Assembly: GCA_963617965.1 (NCBI GenBank)
Contig: CAVEQO010000001.1
Coordinates: forward strand, 1 to 64,000
Reading direction: 5' to 3'
DNA length: 64,000 nt
Source: UBA6382 sp963617965
GTDB taxonomy: Bacteria; Bacteroidota; Bacteroidia; Bacteroidales; Bacteroidaceae
Under the pieces are notes generated by a model. It saw only the letters and a program-made list of their open reading frames with translations, did not search any database and had not been told where the DNA came from. Both the position numbers and the translations under genes were made by a program. Below are positions 8,004-18,052 of the stretch, piece by piece. Every line of letters starts with the position of its first letter. Within the stretch, counting starts at the first letter, position 1.

Positions 8004-10736
8004 ATGGAACACCACTATACGGGTCTGACAAGCCACCAAGTGCTTGAGAGCCGCCGCAAACACGGCACAAACATTCTGACTCCACCGGAGAAAACCCCCT
8101 TGTGGAAACAGTTTCTGGAGAAGTTCCGCGATCCTCTCATCATCATACTGATGATAGCCGGTATGCTTTCGGTAGGCATCTCCTGCTATGAGTATATTTG
8201 TCTCGGACAGGATGCTGCGGTATTCTTCGAGCCGGGGGGGATATTCGTCGCCATTCTGCTTGCCACGGGACTCGCTTTCCATTTTGAGCTGCAGGCCGAT
8301 AGGGAATTCGCCGTACTCAATCAGGTAAACGATGACGAAGCTGTAGAGGTGATTCGCGACGGCAATGTCACGCAGGTGGCCCGCCGGGACATTGTGGTCG
8401 GTGACACGGTCATCCTCAATACAGGTGAAGAGATTCCGGCCGACGGCGAACTGCTGGAGGCCGTGTCCCTGCATGTGGACGAGTCTACTCTGACGGGCGA
8501 ACCGTTGTGTGTCAAGAGCACCGATGTGAAAGACTTTGACAAGACCGCCACGTATCCGTCCAACCACGTTATGAAAGGCACTAAAGTCATGGAGGGACAC
8601 GGAGTCTGCCGTATCCTCGCCGTGGGGGACAATACGGAGCAGGGCAAGGTGTTTGAGGCCGTGCAGATTGACGACAGCGTGAAGACCCCGCTTGACGAAC
8701 AGCTTGAGAGTCTTGGCGGTTGGGTTGCCAAAGTCAGCTATACTGTTGCGGCTCTGGTTGCGGCTGGCCGCATGATCATGTATTTTGCCGCTAACGGCAC
8801 GGACTGTTTCGGCTCGATGGCACAGGCTGCACCGTTTGTGGCATACGCCCTCCAGACACTGATGATTGCCGTGACGCTGGTGGTTGTGTCCGTGCCGGAG
8901 GGTCTTCCGATGGCCGTCACCCTAAGCCTTGCCTACAGTATGCGCCGTATGCTCAAGACCAACAACCTTGTGCGCAAGATGCATGCCTGTGAAACCATGG
9001 GGGCAACATCCGTCATCTGCACCGACAAGACGGGAACGCTGACGCAGAACATGATGAGTGTGGCCGATCTGAAGCATTACGGCAACGTTGCGGAAGAAAT
9101 CTTCGATGAGGGGATTGCCGTCAATTCCACGGCATCCATAGACTTCAGCGATGAAAACAGACCACGGGTTTTGGGTAATCCCACAGAGGGGGCGTTACTG
9201 CTTTGGCTGCACGCACACGGCACGGACTACCGCACCGTGCGCGGTGAGGCCAAGGTAGTGGCGGAAGTCCCGTTTTCCACCGAACGCAAGTATATGGCTA
9301 CGGTTGTTGAATCTGCAGTGTTGAAAGGCAAGACGGTGCTTTATGTCAAGGGCGCTCCCGAGATAGTGTTTGCCCTTTGCAGGGACAAGTCTGTCAGCAA
9401 GGAAGAAGTGGACAGCCAGCTGGCGGAATATCAGAGCCGTGCAATGCGTACCCTCGGTTTCGCCTGTCAGGTTGTTGAAAACGGCGACAGGGTGGTCGAG
9501 GCCGATATGCTTGTTGCCGACAAGCTTGTGTTCATGGGTATAGTCGCCATTTCAGACCCGGTGAGACCCGACGTGCCGGCGGCCGTCAGGGAATGTACCG
9601 AAGCCGGCATCAGTATCAAGATCGTCACAGGCGACACGTCGGGGACAGCCAAGGAAATCGGCCGCCGGATCGGCCTCTGGACAGACAGTGACGGAGACCG
9701 CAACATCATCACCGGCCCCGAGTTTGCCGCACTTGCAGACAGAGAGTTGGATGATCGGATATCAGACTTGAAGATAATCTCCCGTGCCCGCCCGATGGAC
9801 AAGAAACGGCTGGTTGAAGCTTTGCAGAAGAAGAACATGGTCGTTGCCGTCACCGGCGACGGCACCAATGACGCCCCTGCACTTAGATCGGCTCATGTAG
9901 GACTGTCGATGGGCGACGGGACGAGCGTGGCCAAGGAGGCTTCTGACATTACCATCATAGACAACTCGTTCAGTAGCATCGGAAAGGCTGTGATGTGGGG
10001 CCGCTCGCTGTACAGGAACATACAGCGTTTCCTGCTGTTCCAGCTGACGGTAAACGTGACGGCGTGCCTACTGGTTCTCTGCGGTGCATTCATGGGTACA
10101 GAGTCGCCGCTTACCGTGACCCAAATGCTGTGGATAAACCTCATCATGGACACTTTTGCAGCGACCGCACTTGCCTCGCTTCCGCCGTCGGACAGCGTAA
10201 TGAAAGACAAGCCCCGTGACCGCAAGGCCTTTATACTCGACAAGCCTATGATTCGCGAGATTGTCGGAGTGGGCGTGTTCTTCTTTCTCATGCTGCTCGC
10301 GATGCTCCATGTGTTCCTGCATGCGGAAGTCAACGGGCTTGCGGACCTTGTCCACCTGCGACTGGGTGCCAAAGGTCATGTTTCCGACTATGAACTGACG
10401 CTACTGTTCACGACTTTTGTCATGACCCATTTTTTCTATCTCTTCAACGCCAGGGCTTTTGGAACAGGTCGCAGTGCACTGCATTTCAGAGGCTGCAAGG
10501 GTTTGCTGACCATTGCAGCCATTATCTTCATCGGCCAGATAGCTATGGTTGAGATACCCGGTCTGCAGAAATTCTTCAATGTCACGGGTCTGAAGCTTGC
10601 AGACTGGACAATCATCGTTGTCGGCTCTTCCCTTGTGCTTTGGGTGCGCGAACTGTGGAGTTTGGTGAAAAGACTACGGAGTTCCGGGAAGAGCGTATTT
10701 CGTATGTTCCGCGTTTGGGAAATGAAATGCTTTTAG
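8004..10736 (+). CDS. Calcium-translocating P-type ATPase (PMCA-like)
   Basis: This is a P2-type ATPase that moves Ca2+ (or a related cation) across the inner membrane. Visible motifs are an N-terminal cation-ATPase domain, PEGLP in TM4 (around residue 297), the phosphorylation site DKTGTLT (Asp near 341), and the hinge motif TGDGTNDAPAL (around residue 617). About four C-terminal membrane helices complete it. The frame is open from a TTG at 7926, and another ATG exists at 7968. I prefer 8004 (MEHHYTGLTSHQVLE, 910 aa) because it matches the usual family N terminus and leaves room for the promoter at 7921-7928. It stands alone and diverges from the acyltransferases. The ion is inferred from the family. 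Confidence 0.9.
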   Translation: MEHHYTGLTSHQVLESRRKHGTNILTPPEKTPLWKQFLEKFRDPLIIILMIAGMLSVGISCYEYICLGQDAAVFFEPGGIFVAILLATGLAFHFELQADREFAVLNQVNDDEAVEVIRDGNVTQVARRDIVVGDTVILNTGEEIPADGELLEAVSLHVDESTLTGEPLCVKSTDVKDFDKTATYPSNHVMKGTKVMEGHGVCRILAVGDNTEQGKVFEAVQIDDSVKTPLDEQLESLGGWVAKVSYTVAALVAAGRMIMYFAANGTDCFGSMAQAAPFVAYALQTLMIAVTLVVVSVPEGLPMAVTLSLAYSMRRMLKTNNLVRKMHACETMGATSVICTDKTGTLTQNMMSVADLKHYGNVAEEIFDEGIAVNSTASIDFSDENRPRVLGNPTEGALLLWLHAHGTDYRTVRGEAKVVAEVPFSTERKYMATVVESAVLKGKTVLYVKGAPEIVFALCRDKSVSKEEVDSQLAEYQSRAMRTLGFACQVVENGDRVVEADMLVADKLVFMGIVAISDPVRPDVPAAVRECTEAGISIKIVTGDTSGTAKEIGRRIGLWTDSDGDRNIITGPEFAALADRELDDRISDLKIISRARPMDKKRLVEALQKKNMVVAVTGDGTNDAPALRSAHVGLSMGDGTSVAKEASDITIIDNSFSSIGKAVMWGRSLYRNIQRFLLFQLTVNVTACLLVLCGAFMGTESPLTVTQMLWINLIMDTFAATALASLPPSDSVMKDKPRDRKAFILDKPMIREIVGVGVFFFLMLLAMLHVFLHAEVNGLADLVHLRLGAKGHVSDYELTLLFTTFVMTHFFYLFNARAFGTGRSALHFRGCKGLLTIAAIIFIGQIAMVEIPGLQKFFNVTGLKLADWTIIVVGSSLVLWVRELWSLVKRLRSSGKSVFRMFRVWEMKCF

Positions 10737-10744
10737 TAATTTTG
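10714..10744 (+). promoter_or_regulatory. Primary-sigma promoter of the metG operon
   Basis: TTTG at 10714-10717 is followed after exactly 19 bp by TAATTTTG at 10737-10744, a full match to the Bacteroidetes -33/-7 architecture. The -33 half lies inside the end of the ATPase gene. The leader to the metG ATG is about 25-30 nt. Confidence 0.75.
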
Positions 10745-10776
10745 CACAAACAAGACATTTTTCACGTATCGTTTCA

Positions 10777-12834
10777 ATGGACAAACAATTCAAAAGAACT
10801 ACGGTGACTTCAGCGTTGCCCTACGCCAACGGTCCTGTGCATATCGGGCATCTGGCCGGAGTCTATGTCCCTGCCGACATCTACGTGCGCTATCTGCGCC
10901 TCAAAGGCCGCCCGGTACTCTTCATCGGGGGAAGCGACGAGCACGGCGTTCCCGTGACCATACGTGCGCGTAAGGAGGGCATAAGCGTGCAGCAGGTAGT
11001 AGACCGCTATCACAAGCTGATAAAGGAATCTTTTGAAGAGTTCGGCATATCCTTTGACATTTACGGTCGCACCACAAGTCCTGTACATCACAAGTTGGCA
11101 AGTGATTTTTTCAGGAAGCTGTATGATGAAGGCAAGTTTGTAGAAAAGGTTTCAGAGCAGTTCTATGACGACCGGACACACCGTTTCCTGACAGACCGGA
11201 ACATCCGCGGAGAGTGCCCGCGCTGCCATGCCGCTGACGCTTACGGTGACCAGTGCGAGAAATGCGGTGCGACCCTTTCGCCCGAAGAGCTGATAAACCC
11301 CTACAACGCCGAAACAGGCAATCCGCTGGTGCGCAAGTCCACAAAACATTGGTATCTGCCGCTTGACCAGTATCAGGAGTGGCTGGAACAGTGGATACTG
11401 AAAGAACACAAGGAGTGGCGTCCCAACGTTTACGGACAGTGCAAGAGCTGGCTTGACAGTGGGCTGCGCCCACGCGCCGTTACCCGCGACCTTGACTGGG
11501 GCATCCCTGTGCCGGTAGAGGGGGCGGAGAACAAGGTTCTGTATGTGTGGTTTGACGCCCCGATTGGCTATATTTCGAACACCAAGGAACTGTGTGACGC
11601 CCATCCGGAGTTCGGGTCTTGGGAGACGTGGTGGAAAGATCCCGGGACACGGCTTGTGCATTTCATAGGCAAGGACAACATCGTGTTCCACTGCATTGTG
11701 TTTCCGTCCATGCTGAAAGCCCACGGAGGCTATATCTTGCCGGACAATGTGCCGAGCAACGAGTTTCTCAATCTTGAAGGCAACAAGATTTCGACATCGA
11801 AGAACTATGCCGTATGGCTGCATGAGTATCTGAGGGAAATACCCGGCCGTCAGGACGAGCTCCGCTATGTGCTGACAGCCAACGCACCCGAAACCAAGGA
11901 CAATGATTTCACGTGGGCGGACTATCAGGCCCGCTGCAACAACGAACTGGTTGCGGTCTACGGCAATTTTGTGAACCGCGCCCTGCAGTTGAACCAGAAA
12001 TACTATGACGGAGTGGTGCCGGAGTGCGGAGAACTGACGGCGTTTGACAAGGAGACCCTTGGCGAATTTGCCGGCATAAAGGAAAAGCTTGAGGATATGC
12101 TCGAGGATTTCAAGTTCCGCGATGCCCAGAAAGAGGCCATGAACCTTGCCCGTATCGGCAACAAGTATATCGCAGATAGCGAGCCGTGGAAAATTGTCAA
12201 GACCGACCCCGGACGCGTGAAGACGATAATATATATATCGCTGCAGCTTACGGCCAATTTGGCTATAGCCTTTGAGCCGTTTCTGCCCTTCAGCAGCAGA
12301 AAACTCCGCAGCATGATCGGTATGGACAGTTTCAGTTGGGAACAGCTGGGATCGCCGGAACTGCTGCCTGCGGGCAAGAGGTTGCCCAAGCCTTCGTTGC
12401 TGTTCAGCAAAGTTGAAGACGAAGTCATACAGGCGCAGACGGAGAAACTGCGGAACACTGTCGAGGCAAACCGAGAGGCGGAGTACCAGTGTGCGCCCGT
12501 GAAGGAACTTCTTGCGTTTGACGATTTCCAGAAAGTGGACATTCGCGTCGGTACAGTGCTGGCTTGCGAGCGTGTGCCCAAGATGAACAAACTGCTCAAG
12601 TTCACGATTGCCGACGGGCTGCGGAACCGCACCATCGTAAGTGGCATTGCCCGGTGGTATGCCCCCGAGGAGCTTGTGGGCAAACAAGTGCTGTTTGTGG
12701 CAAATCTGGCTTCCCGCGAATTCAAGAACGGTTTGGTCAGCGAGGGCATGATCCTGAGTGCGGAGAACTGGGACGGCAGCATAAGCCTGACCACTACGGT
12801 TTCGGAGACCAAGCCCGGCAGCAAGGTGTGCTGA
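10777..12834 (+). CDS. metG: Methionine-tRNA ligase
   Basis: This class I aminoacyl-tRNA synthetase charges tRNA-Met in the cytoplasm. The 685-aa protein has the HIGH motif at residues 22-25 (GPVHIGHL) and a zinc knuckle near residues 147-164 (CPRC then CEKC). The KMSKS loop appears as KISTSK near residue 340. A C-terminal EMAP/Arc1p-like tRNA-binding domain runs from about residue 580 (FQKVDIRVGTVL). It is first in a likely operon with rbfA (45 bp gap) and the ABC permease gene. Confidence 0.97.
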   Translation: MDKQFKRTTVTSALPYANGPVHIGHLAGVYVPADIYVRYLRLKGRPVLFIGGSDEHGVPVTIRARKEGISVQQVVDRYHKLIKESFEEFGISFDIYGRTTSPVHHKLASDFFRKLYDEGKFVEKVSEQFYDDRTHRFLTDRNIRGECPRCHAADAYGDQCEKCGATLSPEELINPYNAETGNPLVRKSTKHWYLPLDQYQEWLEQWILKEHKEWRPNVYGQCKSWLDSGLRPRAVTRDLDWGIPVPVEGAENKVLYVWFDAPIGYISNTKELCDAHPEFGSWETWWKDPGTRLVHFIGKDNIVFHCIVFPSMLKAHGGYILPDNVPSNEFLNLEGNKISTSKNYAVWLHEYLREIPGRQDELRYVLTANAPETKDNDFTWADYQARCNNELVAVYGNFVNRALQLNQKYYDGVVPECGELTAFDKETLGEFAGIKEKLEDMLEDFKFRDAQKEAMNLARIGNKYIADSEPWKIVKTDPGRVKTIIYISLQLTANLAIAFEPFLPFSSRKLRSMIGMDSFSWEQLGSPELLPAGKRLPKPSLLFSKVEDEVIQAQTEKLRNTVEANREAEYQCAPVKELLAFDDFQKVDIRVGTVLACERVPKMNKLLKFTIADGLRNRTIVSGIARWYAPEELVGKQVLFVANLASREFKNGLVSEGMILSAENWDGSISLTTTVSETKPGSKVC

Positions 12835-12879
12835 CGGAAAGCCGCACACGATTCTTACACCAGAAGATTTACGCATATC

Positions 12880-13215
12880 ATGGATACTACAAGACAACTT
12901 AAGATTGCGCGCCTTATCCAAAAGGAATTGGGCGAGATGTTCCTGCTTCAGACAAAATCCATGCACGGGATTATGCTCACTGTCAGCGGTTGCCGTGTAT
13001 CGCCCGACCTCAGCTACTGCAACGTATATCTCAGCGTGTTTCCGTCAGAGAGGGGGGAAGAGATTGTCGGCAACATAACATCCAACATCCGTACGGTGCG
13101 TTATGACCTCGGCCGTCGTCTGCGTTATCAGCTCAGGATTATTCCAGAACTACGTTTTTTTGTAGACAACACGATAGAATACATGAGCCGCATTGACGAG
13201 CTTCTCAAGAAGTAG
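12880..13215 (+). CDS. rbfA: 30S ribosome-binding factor A
   Basis: This is a small KH-fold factor that binds the 30S subunit and helps mature 16S rRNA. At 111 aa it has the normal RbfA length. It shows the N-terminal RLIQKELGEMFL segment and the LRIIPELRFFVDNTIEYMSRID motif region near the C terminus. It lies between metG and the FtsX-like permease gene with short gaps on both sides (45 and 44 bp), so co-transcription is likely. Confidence 0.94.
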   Translation: MDTTRQLKIARLIQKELGEMFLLQTKSMHGIMLTVSGCRVSPDLSYCNVYLSVFPSERGEEIVGNITSNIRTVRYDLGRRLRYQLRIIPELRFFVDNTIEYMSRIDELLKK

Positions 13216-13259
13216 CGTATACGGTTCTCCTGCAGGACGCGCTTAAATTCTTTGCCCGG

Positions 13260-14489
13260 ATGCCGTTCCCGTTCTATATCGCCCGCAGATACCTGTTATC
13301 AAAAAAAAGTCATCATGCGATAAATGTCATTTCCGCCGTTTCGGTGTTGGGAGTGGCTGTGGCTACTATGGCCTTGATCTGCACGCTGTCGGTCTTCAAC
13401 GGTTTCCACTCGCTGGTGGCATCATTGTTCACTGCCCTTGATCCGGAACTTAAAGTAGTTCCTGCGGCCGGCAAGACTTTTGCCGAAAAGGACATGCCAC
13501 TGGATCGTATCAAGGCGTTGCCATGTGTGGAAGCCGTTTCTGCAACGCTGGAGGACAAGGCTCTGGCCAGATACAACGGGCAGCAGGCCATGATTACCCT
13601 CAAGGGCGTTGACGACAATTTCATAAAGACCACCAATATTGCCGGGATCCTCTACGGTCAGGGTTGGTTCAAGCTCCACGCTGACGTAATTGAATACGGC
13701 GTGCCGGGAATGCGGTTGGCGATAGCGTTGGGTCTGGACACCCATTTTACAGATCCCCTCCGGATATACACACCGGCCAAAGGTGCCCGTATAAATCCGG
13801 CTGCGCCCGATGAGAGTTTCAACATGGACGAACTTAATTCCGCCGGGGTTGTCTTTTCGGTAGGGCAGAAGAAATATGACCAGGACTATGTGTTGTGTTC
13901 GTTGGATTTTGCCCGGCGTATGTTCGACAAGGAGGGACACCTGTCCGCATTGGAGATAAAGGTAGCGGACGGCTATAAGGTGGCCGATGCAAAAAAAACC
14001 ATACAGTCAGTGCTCGGTGACCGTTTCAGAACGATTGACCGCTATGAACAGCAGGAAGACGTGTTCCGTATTATGAAAGTGGAGAAATATGTAGCTTATA
14101 TTTTTCTGACATTCATATTGTTCATAGCATGCTTTAACATAATAGGCACATTGAGTATGCTTGTCATTGACAAGAAAGGAGATGTGAAGACACTGCGGAG
14201 TCTTGGCGCCACCGACAGGCAGATACGTGGCATATTTCTGCTTGAGGGCCGAATGATAAGTCTTGCGGGGGCATTGCTCGGCATCGTGGCGGGTCTGGCC
14301 CTTTGTCTGGTCCAGCAGCAATTCGGCATACTGAAGCTTGGTGACAAGGTCGGTGCGTTTGTGGTGGATGCCTATCCTGTGCTGGTAGACCCTGTTGACG
14401 TGGCGGTTGTCCTTGTTACGGTGACAGGTGTTTCTTTTCTTGTTTCGTGGTATCCGATACACTACATCAGCAAGCGTGTTGTCAGGTAG
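13260..14489 (+). CDS. ABC transporter permease, LolE/FtsX type
   Basis: This is an inner-membrane permease of the MacB/FtsX superfamily, close to the lipoprotein-releasing LolC/LolE group. In 409 aa it has the characteristic N-terminal helix (NVISAVSVLGVAVATMALICTLSVFNGF), a periplasmic MacB-PCD-like domain (residues 50-250), and three C-terminal helices. The first of these carries FIACFNIIGTLSMLVIDKKGDV, a typical LolE signature. No ATPase gene is adjacent, which is common for this family in Bacteroidetes. A role in lipoprotein sorting is inferred from the family. Confidence 0.85.
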   Translation: MPFPFYIARRYLLSKKSHHAINVISAVSVLGVAVATMALICTLSVFNGFHSLVASLFTALDPELKVVPAAGKTFAEKDMPLDRIKALPCVEAVSATLEDKALARYNGQQAMITLKGVDDNFIKTTNIAGILYGQGWFKLHADVIEYGVPGMRLAIALGLDTHFTDPLRIYTPAKGARINPAAPDESFNMDELNSAGVVFSVGQKKYDQDYVLCSLDFARRMFDKEGHLSALEIKVADGYKVADAKKTIQSVLGDRFRTIDRYEQQEDVFRIMKVEKYVAYIFLTFILFIACFNIIGTLSMLVIDKKGDVKTLRSLGATDRQIRGIFLLEGRMISLAGALLGIVAGLALCLVQQQFGILKLGDKVGAFVVDAYPVLVDPVDVAVVLVTVTGVSFLVSWYPIHYISKRVVR

Positions 14490-14523
14490 GCGGACACCAT
14501 ACCATTCAAGTCAAGTGGCGGGC

Positions 14524-15735
14524 TTATTCGAACAACGAGGAAATAATGTAGTCGGACACGAAGATGCCTTTGCTTGAAAGTGCGAGGAAAGAGTGGGGCG
14601 TGTCTGGATTCTGGTGGGCTGCGCCGTTGCTGTCAGCAAAGCTTGCCTTTCTTTTCTGGGTCAGCACCATGCTCCCGTTGTTGATGAACGGCACGGCGCG
14701 TTGTGCCACCCCATTGAGAGAGTCCTGTCCGAACAGCAGAGCGTAGTCTTTCAGACAAAGTCCCTGTGCGGTGCGGAGTGATGTCAGCAGCATCTCTTCC
14801 TGCCTTTGCGTTTCCGTGAGTTTCTCTTCCTGTGTGATGCAGGCAAGGTTGTCCGCTTTGCCGGAGAAAGCCTTGACATAAGACTTGAGGTCGCAGACGT
14901 TCTGTCGGCGCATGACTCCGTCATAGGAATGGGCTCCGGGACCGAGCCCCAGATAGTGCATTCCGTTCCAGTAGCCCGTGTTGTGGCGGGCTTGCTTCCC
15001 CCGCAGGGAGAAATTGGATATCTCATAGTGGAGGAAGCCCTCCTCCCGCGCTTTGCGCATCAGCAGTTTGAACATCTGCAGACAGGTTTCTTCATCGGTT
15101 TCCTGTACGACACCCTCATTGCGCATCCGTGTCAGCCGCGTCCCCTCTTCGAATATTATGGAATAGGCCGAGAGATGGCTTATAGGCAGGCTGAATGCTA
15201 CCTGAAGATCGTGGCTCCAGTCTTTCATGGTCTGGCCGGGAATCCCGTAGATCAGGTCTATGCTGAGATTTTCTATGCCGCCGCTTACAACGGTGTCAAC
15301 AGCTTTCAATGCTTCTTGGGAATTGTGCCGCCGATGCAGAAATTCCAATGTACTGTTGTTGAACGACTGTATGCCCATACTGATTCTGTTGACCCCGTTT
15401 TCTCTCAGTGCTGCGACCAGATTCGGGCACACATCGTTGGGATTGACCTCAACTGTTACTTCTGCTCCGGGACTTGTGTCAAACAGGCTGTGGACGATAT
15501 CGAACAGGCCGTGGATATTCCGCTCGCTGAGGACTGACGGAGTTCCGCCTCCTATGTAGACAGAGTCCACTCTTGCGGAAGTCATACTGCGCCGCCGGGC
15601 AGCGGCCTCACGTCTCAGCGCGGAGATAAAGTCATCTTGCGCTGCGCTGCCGAACGTGGTGGAGAAAAAATCACAATAGACACATCGGCTTTTGCAAAAA
15701 GGGACGTGGATATATAGACCTTGTTTGTTCGTCAC
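14524..15735 (-). CDS. hemW: Radical SAM haem chaperone HemW (coproporphyrinogen III oxidase-like)
   Basis: This is a radical SAM protein of the HemN/HemW group. HemW members bind haem and deliver it to targets rather than oxidising coproporphyrinogen. The radical SAM cluster motif CKSRCVYC is near the N terminus, followed by GGGTPS and the HemN C-terminal domain. The frame is open from 15819, but a strong -7 element at 15754-15761 lies inside that extension. The GTG at 15735 gives VTNKQGLYIHVPFC, the usual family start, so I choose it (404 aa). It is convergent with the permease gene 34 bp away. A true HemN cannot be excluded from sequence alone. Confidence 0.87.
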   Translation of the reverse strand: MTNKQGLYIHVPFCKSRCVYCDFFSTTFGSAAQDDFISALRREAAARRRSMTSARVDSVYIGGGTPSVLSERNIHGLFDIVHSLFDTSPGAEVTVEVNPNDVCPNLVAALRENGVNRISMGIQSFNNSTLEFLHRRHNSQEALKAVDTVVSGGIENLSIDLIYGIPGQTMKDWSHDLQVAFSLPISHLSAYSIIFEEGTRLTRMRNEGVVQETDEETCLQMFKLLMRKAREEGFLHYEISNFSLRGKQARHNTGYWNGMHYLGLGPGAHSYDGVMRRQNVCDLKSYVKAFSGKADNLACITQEEKLTETQRQEEMLLTSLRTAQGLCLKDYALLFGQDSLNGVAQRAVPFINNGSMVLTQKRKASFADSNGAAHQNPDTPHSFLALSSKGIFVSDYIISSLFE

Positions 15736-15753
15736 GAAAATCCAATTTTGTAA

Positions 15754-15784
15754 CAAAAGTAGCAGGAATAGCAAAAAAATCCAA
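15754..15784 (-). promoter_or_regulatory. Promoter of hemW
   Basis: On the minus strand TACTTTTG (15754-15761) matches TAnnTTTG, with a TTG at 15782-15784 some 20 bp upstream. The predicted leader to the GTG start at 15735 is only about 12-14 nt. This element decides the start codon of hemW. Confidence 0.6.
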
Positions 15785-15846
15785 GTCCGTATGGTTGAAA
15801 AACAGAATTTGCCACCCAAACAATACGAAGAAAGAGAAAGTTTACA

Positions 15847-15854
15847 TATATTTG
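15847..15854 (+). promoter_or_regulatory. -7 element for the EF-G paralogue
   Basis: TATATTTG matches TAnnTTTG and lies about 32 bp before the ATG. No clear TTTG is seen at the -33 position, which may indicate dependence on an activator. Confidence 0.55.
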
Positions 15855-15885
15855 TGGTCAGAAATTCACTTTAAGCATAATAGAT

Positions 15886-18033
15886 ATGAAAACCTACAAG
15901 ACAAAAGAAATTAAGAATATTGCACTCATGGGCAATGACGGCGTTGGCAAGACAACTCTCACCGAGTCGTTGTTGTATGAAAACGGCACAATAAGTCGCC
16001 GTGGTCGTATAACGGCAAAAAACACGGCCAGTGATTATTTCCCCGTGGAGCAGGAGTATGGCTACAGTGTATTTTCCACGGTTTTTCATACTGAATACAA
16101 CGGCAAGAAGCTGAATTTCATAGACTGCCCGGGTTCCGATGATTTTTGCGGAGCGGCTCTCACGGCCCTCAATGTTACCGATACAACGGTCATTATGCTT
16201 GGTCAAGGCGGTGTGGAAGTGGGCACACAAAGCCATTTCCGCTATACCGAGAAACTCCGCAAGCCTGTCATCTTCCTGCTAAACCAGCTGGATGACGAGC
16301 GTTTTGACTACGATGTTGTAATGGAACAGTTGCGGTCTACGTTCGGCCCCAAGGTTGTACCCGTGCAGTATCCCCTCAATCAGGGTCCGGATTTCAACTC
16401 CTTTATTGACGTGCTTGTGATGAAAAAGTATTCATGGGGACCGGACGGTGGCAAGCCCGTCATTGAGGACATTCCCGAGAGTGAGATGTACAAGGCGTTT
16501 GAGATGCACAAGACCCTTGTGGAGGCAGCGGCCGAGCACGATGAGACCCTTATGGAAAAATTCTTTGAAAGTGAAGAGCTGACCGAAGACGAGATGCGCG
16601 AGGGCATCCGCAAGGGGCTTGTGGCGCGTGGTATATTTCCTGTGTTTCTCGTGTGTGCCGGCAAAGATATGGGAGTTAACCGCATGATGGAGTTCCTTGG
16701 CAATGTGGTGCCTTTTGTAGACGAAATGCCTCCTGTCGAGAATACCGCCGGCGAGGCGGTGACTCCTGATGCCGGAGGACCCGTAAGCCTGTTCTTCTTC
16801 AAGACAGCCGTAGAGCCGCATATCGGCGAAGTACAGTATTTCAAAGTGATGAGCGGCACGGTAGCCGAGGGAATGGACTTGACCAATGCCAACCGTGGCA
16901 ACAAGGAGCGTCTGGGGCAGTTGTTCACTTGCGCTGGCGCACAGCGCTTCAAGGTTGACAGAATGGAGGCTGGTGACATAGGCTGTGCCGTCAAGCTGAA
17001 GGAAGTGAAGACCGGCGATACCCTTAACGACAAGAATTGTGACAACAAATTTGATTTCATCAAGTTCCCCGATCCGAAGTATATACGGGCAATCCGACCT
17101 GTCAACGAAAGTGACAACGAAAAGATGATGGCTGCGATATACCGTATGGTACAGGAAGATCCCACTTGGGTGGTTGAGCAGAGCAAGGAACTGCGGCAGA
17201 CTTTGGTAAAGGGGCAGGGGGAGTTCCATCTGCGCACACTGAAATGGCGTCTTGAAAACCTTGACAAGATACAGGTGGAAATGACTCCACAACGCATACC
17301 ATACCGCGAGACCATTACACGCGCCGCCCGTGCGGACTACCGCCACAAAAAGCAGTCGGGCGGTGCCGGTCAGTTCGGCGAGGTACACATGATCATAGAA
17401 CCGTATACGGAGGGGATGTCAGCCCCAAGCATCTATCGCTTCGGTGGCCAGGAGTACCGCATAACTCCACGCAGTACCGAAGTTGTTGACCTTGACTGGG
17501 GCGGCAAACTTGTGTTCGTTAATTCTGTGGTGGGCGGTGCAATAGACACCCGTTTCATGCCGGCAATCCTGAAGGGAGTGCTCGAGCGAATGGAACGCGG
17601 TCCTCTTACGGGGTCTTATGCACGCGATGTCAGAGTGATTGTCTACGATGGCAAGATGCATCCGGTAGACTCCAACGAAATCAGTTTCATGCTCGCGGCA
17701 CGCAACGCTTTCAGCCAGGCCTTCCGTGAAGCCGGTCCTAAAATTCTGGAGCCAATATACGATGTTGAGATTCTTGTGCCGGCCGACTATATGGGCGATG
17801 TGATGAGTGACCTCCAAGGTCGTCGTGGGCTCATAATGGGAATGTCTTCGGAGGGGACGATCCAGCGTTTGTCCGCCAAAGTGCCGTTGGCCGAGATGGC
17901 CAACTACTCGACATCCCTAAGTTCCATAACGGGCAGCAGGGCCAGTTTCACGATGAAGTTCGCAAGCTACGAACTTGTTCCGGCCAATGTTCAGGACGAA
18001 CTTGTAGCCGCCAACAAGGAAGACGAGGCATAA
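15886..18033 (+). CDS. fusA2: EF-G paralogue (EF-G2 type) with altered GTPase motifs
   Basis: This 715-aa protein has the full EF-G domain layout but departs from canonical EF-G at GTPase positions. G1 is intact (GNDGVGKTT, residues 16-24). The switch I RGIT is replaced by YGYS (58-61). G3 reads DCPGSDDF (80-87), with Ser84 where the catalytic His of DTPGH should be. G4 is NQLD (133-136) instead of NKMD. From the literature as I recall it, Bacteroides thetaiotaomicron EF-G2 is a paralogue lacking GTPase activity that supports slow, GTP-sparing translation during carbon starvation and gut colonisation. This gene resembles it along its length. It is monocistronic, with a hairpin downstream at 18053-18096. 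The canonical fusA should lie elsewhere in the genome. Confidence 0.88.
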   Translation: MKTYKTKEIKNIALMGNDGVGKTTLTESLLYENGTISRRGRITAKNTASDYFPVEQEYGYSVFSTVFHTEYNGKKLNFIDCPGSDDFCGAALTALNVTDTTVIMLGQGGVEVGTQSHFRYTEKLRKPVIFLLNQLDDERFDYDVVMEQLRSTFGPKVVPVQYPLNQGPDFNSFIDVLVMKKYSWGPDGGKPVIEDIPESEMYKAFEMHKTLVEAAAEHDETLMEKFFESEELTEDEMREGIRKGLVARGIFPVFLVCAGKDMGVNRMMEFLGNVVPFVDEMPPVENTAGEAVTPDAGGPVSLFFFKTAVEPHIGEVQYFKVMSGTVAEGMDLTNANRGNKERLGQLFTCAGAQRFKVDRMEAGDIGCAVKLKEVKTGDTLNDKNCDNKFDFIKFPDPKYIRAIRPVNESDNEKMMAAIYRMVQEDPTWVVEQSKELRQTLVKGQGEFHLRTLKWRLENLDKIQVEMTPQRIPYRETITRAARADYRHKKQSGGAGQFGEVHMIIEPYTEGMSAPSIYRFGGQEYRITPRSTEVVDLDWGGKLVFVNSVVGGAIDTRFMPAILKGVLERMERGPLTGSYARDVRVIVYDGKMHPVDSNEISFMLAARNAFSQAFREAGPKILEPIYDVEILVPADYMGDVMSDLQGRRGLIMGMSSEGTIQRLSAKVPLAEMANYSTSLSSITGSRASFTMKFASYELVPANVQDELVAANKEDEA

Positions 18034-18052
18034 GGGCGAAAGGGGTTTGCAG

